Shown: positions 29,025 through 36,231 of the stretch, piece after piece
Layout of the letters: the number at the start of each line of letters is the position of its first letter
How positions within the stretch are numbered: the first letter of the stretch is position 1
DNA from: a virus
IMG/VR virus record: IMGVR_UViG_3300048597_000264
Span: 1-38,350 of that record
Reading direction: 5' to 3' (one strand)
DNA length: 38,350 nt
Notes under the pieces: generated by a model
Database searches by the model: none
The model's input: only the letters and a program-made list of their open reading frames with translations
What the model was told of the DNA's origin: nothing
Position numbers and translations under genes: made by a program

Positions 29025-30446
29025 CTCACTATCCGTTTTACTTATTTCCTCCGTTGACTCAACGGAGCCGATCACTTCCTGCTGCTTGGCGATGCCTTCG
29101 CTCGAACCGAGCAGACTCTCCGCCCAGTCGCAGAACTCGTCCACCGATGCGCGAATCACGGCCATCGGGTCTTCCTCGTCGCCGTGAACCGCGCTGAAGA
29201 TCACGCTTCGCAGCAGATCCATGCCTCGCGGCAGCTCGTCAGAGAGCTTGTCGGCTGCCATGCGGTCGCCGAAGGTCGCGGCCTTGGCCAGGTCTTCGGT
29301 CTCCTCGTCGGTACCGAGCAACAGTTCGGAAAGCTTCTTCACGGTCGACTTCCCTTTCTTCTTCGACGCCGCCTGGGAGGCTCGGACGGCCTGCCTTTGG
29401 CGGGGAGTCATTTGAGCCGCCGACTTGAACGCCTGCGGGTGCGAGCTGCGGGTGATGATCGACCCGTCCTCCATGAACATTCGGTTCGGACCGAGAAGCC
29501 CTCCGCGATCCTGAAACGCCTTCATCCTGTTGAGTCGCTGGCCATCGGGCTGGTCGTTCCATGACTTGACCGACAGGCGGGGACTCGCGCCTTCCCATCC
29601 CTTTGGAGTCTTGCCCTTCAGGTTGCCGCCCACGAGTCGACTCGGTGTGCCGTTGATCGTCGGCGCCAACGTCGACCCACCGCCACGCGCCGCCCTGTTC
29701 TTGCCCCCGGCACCGGGACGAGCCCTCGGACCACCCTTCGACGCGAAACGGCCACCACCGGACGCGCCAGCTGGCGCGCGGCGATGCTTGGACTCGTCAT
29801 AGCGCCCCCGTCGCCGCTTCGACAGTTCTTCACTGATCGTTTCGGGATCCATGCCTTCAAGTTCTTCGACGGAGACGTTGAGTGCTTTGGCCACTGTGCC
29901 GAGAAGCTCGTCCTCTTCGCTGGACTTTTCGACCAGGGTCCGCAGCCCCGTGCCTTCGATCGAGACTCCGGTGAACTCGCCGCTTTCGATCGCGTCCCGC
30001 CCATGCTCGTTCGGCTCGATCGCGATGTACCAGGACCCCTTGCGGATCGTCTCACCGCCAACGTCGATGTCGGTAAGCGCGATCGCGTTCTCAACCATGA
30101 CGCCGTACTGGTCCAGCGTCTCGTGCATCTTGTTGATCAGCGCGCCGTTCTTCGCGAACCGGTGACAGGCCTTCCGTATCTCCTCCTCGTCGGCCCACAT
30201 GTCGGGGACCTCACTGCCCCCGACGCCAGCGTCCTCGAGCGCGCCCGGTTCGGCGACAACGCAGTAGACGGCTGACCAGTCCCCAGCCTTCCTGAGCAGT
30301 GACGAATCCGTTGTGAGATCGATCAGGTCGGTCTCGAGGTCTTCTCCCTCGGCGGACTTTCGAAGGAAGAACCGCTTTCGGTTGGCACCCTTGTTCACTA
30401 GGGACACCGCGACCACATCGACATTGCTCAAGGCGTTGTGCTTCAT
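28689..30446 (-). CDS. Prohead protease-scaffold fusion, XkdF-type
   Basis: A 585-residue protein. The N-terminal part (about 45-165) matches the phage serine-protease XkdF domain (YCVVAEPGALEDAGV, ACHRFAKNGALINKMHET, KGSWYIAIEPNEHG, SGEFTGVSIEGTG). A basic, Gly/Arg-rich linker (about 200-260) and helical region follow, then an acidic coiled coil at the C-terminus that is scaffold-like. It cleaves the capsid precursor and guides assembly. ATG lies six bases after a late promoter hexamer; it has no real Shine-Dalgarno. The second half may also be made alone from an internal start. Confidence 0.75.
   Translation of the reverse strand: MKHNALSNVDVVAVSLVNKGANRKRFFLRKSAEGEDLETDLIDLTTDSSLLRKAGDWSAVYCVVAEPGALEDAGVGGSEVPDMWADEEEIRKACHRFAKNGALINKMHETLDQYGVMVENAIALTDIDVGGETIRKGSWYIAIEPNEHGRDAIESGEFTGVSIEGTGLRTLVEKSSEEDELLGTVAKALNVSVEELEGMDPETISEELSKRRRGRYDESKHRRAPAGASGGGRFASKGGPRARPGAGGKNRAARGGGSTLAPTINGTPSRLVGGNLKGKTPKGWEGASPRLSVKSWNDQPDGQRLNRMKAFQDRGGLLGPNRMFMEDGSIITRSSHPQAFKSAAQMTPRQRQAVRASQAASKKKGKSTVKKLSELLLGTDEETEDLAKAATFGDRMAADKLSDELPRGMDLLRSVIFSAVHGDEEDPMAVIRASVDEFCDWAESLLGSSEGIAKQQEVIGSVESTEEISKTDSEMLTPEERTELVDEIKKGVAADFAKSLGISVEESEPTMESISKAVSDLKEIEDGEELASRVDAIEASIEKLAAGDSAQSDDPDPAASASERKQLAKAAAEAEGINPALMEMI
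29035..29058 (-). promoter_or_regulatory. Internal late promoter element, scaffold
   Basis: GTCAACG (29058-29052), 11 bases, TAAAAC (29040-29035), ten bases, ATG. It lies in an A/T-rich patch within a GC-rich gene. The -35 part is the arm of a 15-bp near palindrome (29051-29065). Confidence 0.6.
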
Positions 30447-30452
30447 GCTTCC

Positions 30453-30476
30453 ACGGTACGAATCTGCGGCGTTGAC
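30453..30476 (-). promoter_or_regulatory. Late promoter element, protease gene
   Basis: GTCAACG (30476-30470), 11 bases, TACCGT (30458-30453), six bases, ATG. It starts directly after the 3' end of the phage tRNA. Confidence 0.75.
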
Positions 30477-30480
30477 CCAA

Positions 30481-30553
30481 TGGCGGGACCGGGATTCGAA
30501 CCCGGATCTCCGGCTGATGAGGCCAGTGACCTACCTGGTTGGTCCATCCCGCA
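30481..30553 (-). tRNA. Initiator-type tRNA, anticodon CAT
   Basis: A 73-base tRNA folds cleanly: acceptor 5' TGCGGGA with 3' TCCCGCC (six pairs, with position 1 T opposite 72 C unpaired), D stem GACC/GGTC with loop AACCAGGTA, anticodon stem CTGGC/GCCGG with loop CTCATCA, T arm CCGGG-TTCGAAT-CCCGG, discriminator A. Initiator hallmarks are present: unpaired 1:72, A11:U24, the TGGA start after the acceptor and a D loop like that of bacterial tRNA-fMet; the anticodon stem carries G29:C41 and G30:C40 but C31:G39 rather than G:C. Base 37 is C, which is odd. CCA is not encoded. A late promoter copy lies directly upstream, so its 5' end is close to the expected start of transcription. Confidence 0.85.
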
Positions 30554-30558
30554 GATCG

Positions 30559-30582
30559 AACCTATTCAGACGCGGCGTTGAC
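30559..30582 (-). promoter_or_regulatory. Late promoter element, phage tRNA
   Basis: GTCAACG (30582-30576), 11 bases, TAGGTT (30564-30559), five bases, first base of the tRNA. Confidence 0.75.
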
Positions 30583-30640
30583 TCTCGACGGTTCGCCAGG
30601 TTGAATCTGTGCCCCAGTCAAACAGGGAAAGGGGTTCAGG

Positions 30641-30832
30641 TTGTCTCTCCTCATCACACTGAAGAATGGAAACGTGATCGACGCCCATTGCTCGGTCGCC
30701 GAAGCGCACGCGAAGATCACCGGCGCCGCAAGATCAGACCCTCGGATGGTGCTGCTGCCTGGGACCGATGGTGGCCCCGATGTGGCCGTCGATCGACACG
30801 AGGTCCTCACGATCGTCGAAGACCGGGACTAG
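30641..30832 (+). CDS. Small plus-strand gene, unknown
   Basis: A 63-residue protein starting with TTG six bases after AAAGGGG. A compact alpha/beta sequence (LLITLKNGNVIDAHCSVAEA, then VAVDRHEVLTIVEDRD). It is opposed to all late genes and overlaps the end of the MuF-like gene by four bases. Like the plus gene at 16217 it may be a moron. No family recognised. Confidence 0.5.
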   Translation: MSLLITLKNGNVIDAHCSVAEAHAKITGAARSDPRMVLLPGTDGGPDVAVDRHEVLTIVEDRD

Positions 30833-31458
30833 GGCAGCATCGACCCGTCTGGCCAGGGGGCCCGCGGCCGGCACCGGCAGTTGCCGCCGTGGGCGATCCC
30901 TGGCCATCCGATCTCCGGTGGCCTGGCGGCAGAAAAGTTCCGCCCGTGAGCAGCCCGGCACAGTGGCGTCGTGCGGTCGTCGAGGACCGCCTTCCAGCCG
31001 AGGGTGTCTCCGAACTGAGCTGCGGCCGTATCGATTTGCTCGGCGGCCTTCTCGCGGCGGCGCTCAGCAGCAAGATGTGCGCCGAAGAGCCGCGTCTCAG
31101 CCGTCGGAGATCCACCGGTGGCCATGCGCCGAGAGGCCGTCACGAGATACATCGCTCGCCGAGCCGCAGCGCCTCGCATCATCGTCGTTTGGGCCGCACC
31201 AGCCGCAGCTGGCGGCGGTGAGAAGCTCAACCCGGCGAAGGTGACGATCGAGACGAGCCGACCTATCACGGCCGCCGGCACCCCGAGAGGCACCAGGATC
31301 GAGATCAGGCCCTGGACAAGAGCCGTCTGAGAGAGGCCCGCAAGGAGAAGAAGCGTGATCGCCACGATCGCTGCCTGCTTCTGAACTTCGTCGGCCTGTT
31401 CGTTTCCTGAATCGTCGCGCTGGCCCTCATCGCTTGCCACCTCGTCCTCACTCGACAC
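30829..31458 (-). CDS. MuF-like minor head protein with hydrophobic N-terminus
   Basis: A 209-residue protein. The C-terminal part has the MuF pattern (DDRTTPLCRAAHGRNF, then PPEIGWPGIAHGGNCRC), as in proteins that help early capsid assembly or DNA delivery and lie beside the portal gene. Unusually the N-terminal third has two strongly hydrophobic stretches (AAIVAITLLLLAGL; SILVPLGVPAAVIGRLVSIV), like membrane helices, and the protein is short for its family. It overlaps the portal gene by 11 bases. Confidence 0.7.
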   Translation of the reverse strand: MSSEDEVASDEGQRDDSGNEQADEVQKQAAIVAITLLLLAGLSQTALVQGLISILVPLGVPAAVIGRLVSIVTFAGLSFSPPPAAAGAAQTTMMRGAAARRAMYLVTASRRMATGGSPTAETRLFGAHLAAERRREKAAEQIDTAAAQFGDTLGWKAVLDDRTTPLCRAAHGRNFSAARPPEIGWPGIAHGGNCRCRPRAPWPDGSMLP

Positions 31459-32962
31459 CTATCGAACCCGCAGCGAGACCGCCCGCCGCTTGCGCTTCAG
31501 CCAACAGAGACGCTGCCGCCTCTGCTCCGCGCTGAATGCCGAGCGCGTCGGGTGTGCTCGCAGAGGACGAATCGATCAGCTCGGCGTTCCAGCCGTACGG
31601 CACCTGCCCAGGTTCGGGCTCCTGACCCTCGTCGGCCTCAGGCATCGGCGGGAATCCCTGCCTCTCCCTGTACTCACCCCGGGTGATCACGTTGTAGCTG
31701 GCAGCGTCGTTTGCGGCCTGCCTTCGAGTCGTGTCGGTCTCGATCTCAATGTCTTTGAAGCTGAACCGCAGGTGTGGGAAGCCGAGGTCCCGAAGTAGCG
31801 TGTCGGAGAGCTGCTCTTCCCATGCTTCCTGCTCCGGGTCGAAGACCTGTTCCTTCGTGATCGCCCTCTCGACATCGGCCGTGTACTTCCCGGCGTCTTC
31901 GATGTCGGCGACGAAAATCGGAGAGATGCGCCAGGCGCCGAGCGTTCGCCGTCGGTTGTCTGCGCGGAAGGCGACGAAGCCCACGTCCCGGTCCGAGACG
32001 CGCGTCATGTCCTCGCGCTGCACCTTCGCGCCCGACGGAATCGGAACGATGGCCACCCGCTTGTTCTTGTTGTCGGACGAGCGCATCGTGTCCGCGATGG
32101 CTTTGACCGTCTTCTGACTGATCTGGACGGTCTGCTTGTTGCCGTTGCTGTCCTCAGGCTCGACGCTGATGAAGAAGGTCGTCGGAGGTACGCCCTGGCC
32201 GTCGAAGAAACCGAGGTTGGTCTCCGCCGCATTCTTGTCGCCCAGGAAGTCCCAGGCCAGCTGGACATCCGGTGGTAACCCGTAGTCCCGACTCTCAGAC
32301 GTGTACAGCTGGAAGGCGATCAGCTCGTTCCGGTTCCAGCGCTTCCCGTTGCCGGATTGGAGCACACCCATCGGCAACCCTTCATCGTCGTACTGGACCT
32401 TGTCCCCGAAGTTGTCGAAGCGGACGCGATCGGCGATCGTCGCGCTGCGGGTGCCGACCACCCATCCGGAGCGATCGCGCAAGCGGCGGACTCGTTTGCC
32501 CGGCGCGTGGAAGAGGCCGTCGATCCGGCCTGTGACCCGGTTGCGCGAAACCTCGAGGTATCCGTTGCCGACTTCCTGCTCATCCCACTTCACTCGCTGA
32601 ATGAGTTTGCTGAAGGTCGGTGACCCGGAGCGAACGTCCCGCCTCGCACAGTCGTTGAGGAGGTCAAGCGCTCTCTGCGGCTCGCCGTCTTCGGCCTCGT
32701 CCTCCATGCCCACCCGCGGCACGATTGATACCCCCAGGCCAATGCTGTTGAGCGTGATCGCCTTGATGCACGAGCGGCGGACCGGTGAGATCTGCGTCAG
32801 CTGCGCGAGGCGATCCAGGTTTTCGGGAGGTTCGATCGCGTCGTTCGGCGTCCAACGGTTGTCGTCATCGGGCTGCTCGGACTTGCCTTCTGGCATCGTC
32901 GCGGCACTGATCCGGATGACCTTTGCGATCTCCTGTTCGACTTGCTTCTCTAGAGAGTCCAC
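31448..32962 (-). CDS. Portal protein
   Basis: A 504-residue phage portal of the SPP1/HK97-like sort: N-terminal stem with IDGLFHAPGKRVRRLRD, GYLEVSRNRVTG, LQSGNGKRWNRNELIAF, a wing domain with TFFISVEPEDSNG, and TRVSDRDVGFVAFRADNRRRTLGAWRISPIF. It is the DNA channel of the head. GTG start eight bases after a late promoter hexamer, with no Shine-Dalgarno. Confidence 0.85.
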   Translation of the reverse strand: MDSLEKQVEQEIAKVIRISAATMPEGKSEQPDDDNRWTPNDAIEPPENLDRLAQLTQISPVRRSCIKAITLNSIGLGVSIVPRVGMEDEAEDGEPQRALDLLNDCARRDVRSGSPTFSKLIQRVKWDEQEVGNGYLEVSRNRVTGRIDGLFHAPGKRVRRLRDRSGWVVGTRSATIADRVRFDNFGDKVQYDDEGLPMGVLQSGNGKRWNRNELIAFQLYTSESRDYGLPPDVQLAWDFLGDKNAAETNLGFFDGQGVPPTTFFISVEPEDSNGNKQTVQISQKTVKAIADTMRSSDNKNKRVAIVPIPSGAKVQREDMTRVSDRDVGFVAFRADNRRRTLGAWRISPIFVADIEDAGKYTADVERAITKEQVFDPEQEAWEEQLSDTLLRDLGFPHLRFSFKDIEIETDTTRRQAANDAASYNVITRGEYRERQGFPPMPEADEGQEPEPGQVPYGWNAELIDSSSASTPDALGIQRGAEAAASLLAEAQAAGGLAAGSIGVE

Positions 32963-32970
32963 TTACAGCC

Positions 32971-32994
32971 ATGCTGCCGAGAAAGCGGGTTGAC
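32971..32994 (-). promoter_or_regulatory. Late promoter element, portal gene
   Basis: GTCAACC (32994-32988), 11 bases, CAGCAT (32976-32971), eight bases, GTG. Confidence 0.6.
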
Positions 32995-32996
32995 CC

Positions 32997-34370
32997 TCAG
33001 ACGACCAGCGTCTTCACGGTAGGCCGTTCGGAGTAGTCCATCAGCTCCGAAAGGGCCCACACCGCGGCGTCCATGCGATCCGGTGAGGCTATCCCCGGTT
33101 CGCCGGTCCAGTTGACCATCTGATCTTCGAGTTCGGGCAGGTTTCCGATGTGGTGGACCACGGGATCCTTCGTGTTGGCTCCCTGCTCGTAGAGCATGGC
33201 GCTCGGCTCGGCTCGAGTCCGCTTGCCGTCCGAGGCTGTGACCTCCTTGTACGGCACCCGAATGCCCGACTCCTTCATCGCCTGCTCGAGTAGATCGGTC
33301 AGGAACTTGCCGCCGTGATTCTTCTCGACGACGATGGTCGCGTTCACCGAGTGCGCCAGGGCGACCGCCTTCGTCAACCAGTCGAGCGGCGTGGTCCTCA
33401 TCCCCTCGGATTGCGCGACATAGATGTGCCGGTCTTCGCCGATGCCGGCCAGACACCACGCCTGCTCGTCGGACTGGTCGAGGCCGTCGGATGGATCGAG
33501 CGCCAGCACCCGGCGCCGGTAGACCTCAGGGCCCTGGAGTACCCGCCCCAGATCGATCCACTCCCGCCGCCACAATGCGCCCTCGGCCTCGTCGAGCATG
33601 ATCCCTTCGAGCTCCTGCTGTCCGAGCGAAGTGTTCGCCGTTCTCAGCACTCGGCGCTTGAACGGCTCCGACAGATACGCCCAGTTGTCCCGGGTCAGCA
33701 GCCGCCGAGTGGTGACGTGCTCATCGGACATCAGCCGCTTGATCAGAGCTCGCGCCGGCCGGTCGCGCTTGGGTGTGCCGGTTGCGATGATCCGGGATTG
33801 GCCCTTGCGAAGGGCGTAGGCGATCGCTTCGTCGAACGCCATCTCCCACAGCTTCCACAGTCCGAGCTCATCGCACCAGACGCCACGCAGGTTCTCACCC
33901 TGGATTCGCGCCGCGCCATTGTCGGCCCCGTCGATCAGGATCTTCTGTCCGTTCAGCAGCACCATCTCTCCAATCGAGCGGTTCCACGTCTTGACCGTCG
34001 GTGAGATCCCCTTCTCGACTTCCGAGCGAGTCGTGTGAAAGGCGGCAAGCAGGCCGCTTTCGCCTTCAACGCATTTGTTACGAGCGTCGGCGAACGTCGG
34101 AGCTACGGCGGCCCAGACGCCGGGTCCCTCGGTCTCGAGTACCGGATCAGCGTCGATCTCTTCTTTCAGGATGTGGGCACCGGCCCACGTTTTTCCCGAA
34201 CCGCGGCCGCCCATGAGCAGCAGCGTCTCCCACTCGGCCGGTGGCAGCTGGTCCTCGCGCGCCGTGTCTCGCCAAGTGCCGAGCTTGGCTTCGCGGAGCT
34301 TCAAGAGGAGACGCTTCTTCTCCTCGACCTCCCAGCCCTTCCACGCGTCAAGCGGGGGTGCGGTCGCCAC
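32997..34370 (-). CDS. terL: Terminase large subunit
   Basis: A 457-residue DNA-packaging motor. Walker A GRGSGKT (55-61), Walker B GVWCDE (163-168), coupling motif ATGTP (196-200) and a RuvC-like nuclease domain with D292 in LALDPSDG, E349 in VVEKNHGG and a late acidic residue in DRMDAAVW are visible. It cuts concatemers and drives DNA into the portal. GTG start, overlapping the small subunit gene by 23 bases. Confidence 0.93.
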   Translation of the reverse strand: MATAPPLDAWKGWEVEEKKRLLLKLREAKLGTWRDTAREDQLPPAEWETLLLMGGRGSGKTWAGAHILKEEIDADPVLETEGPGVWAAVAPTFADARNKCVEGESGLLAAFHTTRSEVEKGISPTVKTWNRSIGEMVLLNGQKILIDGADNGAARIQGENLRGVWCDELGLWKLWEMAFDEAIAYALRKGQSRIIATGTPKRDRPARALIKRLMSDEHVTTRRLLTRDNWAYLSEPFKRRVLRTANTSLGQQELEGIMLDEAEGALWRREWIDLGRVLQGPEVYRRRVLALDPSDGLDQSDEQAWCLAGIGEDRHIYVAQSEGMRTTPLDWLTKAVALAHSVNATIVVEKNHGGKFLTDLLEQAMKESGIRVPYKEVTASDGKRTRAEPSAMLYEQGANTKDPVVHHIGNLPELEDQMVNWTGEPGIASPDRMDAAVWALSELMDYSERPTVKTLVV

Positions 34371-34860
34371 GATCCGCGTCCTCGAGCAGCTTCTCGATCT
34401 CCCTGTCCAGCTGATCGGTCGTTCGGTGCTCGGTGCGATCGGTCGCCCGGCCGTCGAGGAGTTCGGCCTTGTCGATCAAGACCCCGATGGCGATCGAGTA
34501 ATCCTTGACGTCGCCCGCGGTCGGGCTGTCCAGATGCTTTCGATCTCCGTCTTTGCCAACGAAGTATTCGTGCCGAGCGTCGAAGCGTTCAAGCAGGTCC
34601 AGGGCACGACGCCGGCACTCTAGCTTGATCCTCTCGCGCTTCTCCGCTGCGTCCCTCGCCGCGGCCTCGATCATGGCCTGCGTACGTTTTTGCCGATCCT
34701 CAGTGACACCGGATCTCTTGGCCCACTGCCGAATCGTCGTCGAGCTGATCCCCGTTTCCTTCGCGGCCGTGGCCGGACCTTTCTCGACGTAGATCTTCAG
34801 CGCAGTCTCCCGCGCCTTCTTCGAGTAGGCACCCTGCTTGTTCTTCCGGAACTTCGCCAT
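34348..34860 (-). CDS. terS: Terminase small subunit
   Basis: A 170-residue protein with an N-terminal helix-turn-helix (KKARETALKIYVEKGPATAAKETGISSTTIRQW), a central basic helix and a coiled C-terminus rich in Asp and Arg that would bind the large subunit. It recognises packaging sites. It precedes terL as usual. Its ATG is six bases after a late promoter hexamer and has no Shine-Dalgarno. Confidence 0.8.
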   Translation of the reverse strand: MAKFRKNKQGAYSKKARETALKIYVEKGPATAAKETGISSTTIRQWAKRSGVTEDRQKRTQAMIEAAARDAAEKRERIKLECRRRALDLLERFDARHEYFVGKDGDRKHLDSPTAGDVKDYSIAIGVLIDKAELLDGRATDRTEHRTTDQLDREIEKLLEDADRGDRTPA

Positions 34861-34866
34861 ACAACG

Positions 34867-34890
34867 AAGCTACGAAAGCGAAGCGTTGAC
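34867..34890 (-). promoter_or_regulatory. Late promoter element, terminase
   Basis: GTCAACG (34890-34884), 11 bases, TAGCTT (34872-34867), six bases, ATG. The stop codon of the gene upstream overlaps the -35 part. Confidence 0.75.
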
Positions 34891-35147
34891 TACTCGAGCT
34901 CGGCAGACACCGTGATCTTCAAACCGTGGTCCACACCTTCGACGGAACACCTCCAATACGGAGTAACCACCCTGATCACGTCGAGGAGATCTCGCCCCTC
35001 GCACGTCGCGTAGAGGACGTACCTGCGGAGTACGTGGTTCTCGCTGACCTGCTCGTGGACCATCCTTGCCTCCACCGAGACACCGAGCTCCGCTATCTCC
35101 TCGAAGAGCGCGACGACTTCCCTCTGAACCACTACGAACTCGTCCAT
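34890..35147 (-). CDS. Hypothetical protein upstream of terminase
   Basis: An 85-residue alpha/beta protein (DEFVVVQREVVALFEEIAELG, then VLRRYVLYATCEGRDLLD) with no known family. It ends inside the terminase promoter. Codon use is like that of its neighbours. Twenty-nine bases separate it from the gene before it. Confidence 0.5.
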   Translation of the reverse strand: MDEFVVVQREVVALFEEIAELGVSVEARMVHEQVSENHVLRRYVLYATCEGRDLLDVIRVVTPYWRCSVEGVDHGLKITVSAELE

Positions 35148-35176
35148 GTGCGAAACCTAGCAGCGCTGCGAACAAC

Positions 35177-35503
35177 CTATGCCGCCTTGTTCGGCACGAT
35201 CGCCTCTCGCCATCGTGCCCAGATCTCGGGCCTGCGCTTCTTGATCTCCCAGAGGATACGTTTCTGGTCCAGCTCGGACACGAGACGGATCTGCTTGCCC
35301 CAGGGTACGCCCACTGCGGCCAGAATCCTTGACGCCGCCGCTTCGTCGAGTCCATCGCACCAGCAGAGGACATCGCCGATCGGCACCGTCGCGACCTCCC
35401 TTTCGGGCTTCCTCATCACGGCATAGATGTGTCGCCGACCGGCGGCCAAGTCCTCGCGGACCTCTGTGCGGATCGCGAACATTTCAGTCACAGGACGATT
35501 CAT
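35177..35503 (-). CDS. Hypothetical protein with a helix-hairpin-helix-like end
   Basis: A 108-residue protein. The ATG at 35503 overlaps the stop of the preceding gene (TGATG), so the longer frame is rejected. The C-terminal half reads LDEAAASRILAAVGVPWGKQ, then a basic helix with RRPEIWARWREAI, which could be a small DNA-binding fold. Function unknown. Confidence 0.55.
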   Translation of the reverse strand: MNRPVTEMFAIRTEVREDLAAGRRHIYAVMRKPEREVATVPIGDVLCWCDGLDEAAASRILAAVGVPWGKQIRLVSELDQKRILWEIKKRRPEIWARWREAIVPNKAA

Positions 35504-35616
35504 CAAGCCTTCCGGGGCTTCCCTTTCCACTGATTCCGGTCCTTGTGGTCAACACTCGTGAGGTGCCAGCCGTTGCAGAGGTGACAGCGGTACACCCGTC
35601 TCGGCGTGCGGCCCAC
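35503..35616 (-). CDS. Zinc-binding protein, frame or start uncertain
   Basis: The last 37 codons (from GTG at 35616) encode a CHLCNGWHLTS knuckle preceded by RTPRRVYR, a pattern common in small phage proteins. The same frame stays open and looks like coding (RRAGRALAGIRKRNRRKGP) well upstream, to near 35788, but offers no start codon there. An ATG at 35788 in another frame gives a different, less protein-like sequence. Either the gene starts at 35616, or a frameshift separates its start from the zinc part. Confidence 0.45.
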   Translation of the reverse strand: MGRTPRRVYRCHLCNGWHLTSVDHKDRNQWKGKPRKA

Positions 35617-35785
35617 CGGACCCTTGCGCCGGTTGCGCTTCCGGATGCCAGCGAGCGCTCGACCCGCCCGTCTCGGCTGAAGTGCGCTGTCAGAACGGGA
35701 GGGGTCGACGGGACTCGAAGCTCCATGAGCTTGCCCCTCGCCCCCGTATTCCGGGTCAACCGCCGTGAAAGACTGCGAAGTCGGC

Positions 35786-36007
35786 TCATGATCGGAACCT
35801 CGCGGCCTGCGGACAAGTCGCGAAGTGGCTCAGGTGAAGATCGCCTGGGTTCCGGCCCTGCGTCTCGAGTGGTCCGAGGACCAGACATCTGCTCTCGTCG
35901 ATCAGGACGTTTCCGTCAGGTGACGGTTTGGCGTCCACCGGCATCGTCTTTCCGGCTGGAGTCGTCCGCCAGATGATCTCGGCTCCGCAGGCCGCGCAGC
36001 TGCTCAC
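35786..36007 (-). CDS. Small zinc-finger protein
   Basis: A 73-residue protein starting with GTG (GTGA overlap). It begins SSCAACGAEIIWRTTPAGKTMPVDAKP, a family I recall from many phages: a CxxC knuckle followed by a Trp strand and MPVDA, then further Cys near the C-terminus. Confidence 0.65.
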   Translation of the reverse strand: MSSCAACGAEIIWRTTPAGKTMPVDAKPSPDGNVLIDESRCLVLGPLETQGRNPGDLHLSHFATCPQAARFRS

Positions 36008-36231
36008 CGAGATCGCCCCGAATCGCCGTGGCGCTCGGCCTCTTCGCGGGCGGTTTCGATGACTGCGTCGATCGCCTTCGTCTTGCCTTCCTCGAAGCCA
36101 GCGCAGTGCTGGTAGGCGATCTCGTCCGACTCTGTACCTCGGATGGCTTCTGTGGCGCCTTCGACGGTCACGCGAGGCTCCGGGTCCTCGTCGCTCACCT
36201 GCGCAGGCGGTTTTCGGCGCCAGCGCGTCAT
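36004..36231 (-). CDS. Hypothetical acidic protein
   Basis: A 75-residue charged protein with a basic head (TRWRRKPPAQ) and helical body (AYQHCAGFEEGKTKAIDAVI). ATGA/GTGA overlaps on both sides put it firmly in the operon. No family recognised. Confidence 0.5.
   Translation of the reverse strand: MTRWRRKPPAQVSDEDPEPRVTVEGATEAIRGTESDEIAYQHCAGFEEGKTKAIDAVIETAREEAERHGDSGRSR

Noticed and set aside
29051-29065. Near palindrome CCGTTGACTCAACGG as a separate operator
   Set aside because: One arm is the -35 part of the internal promoter; a single palindrome is not enough to claim an operator.
27637-29187. Plus-strand 516-codon frame
   Set aside because: Antisense to capsid and protease genes, which are well supported by motifs and order.
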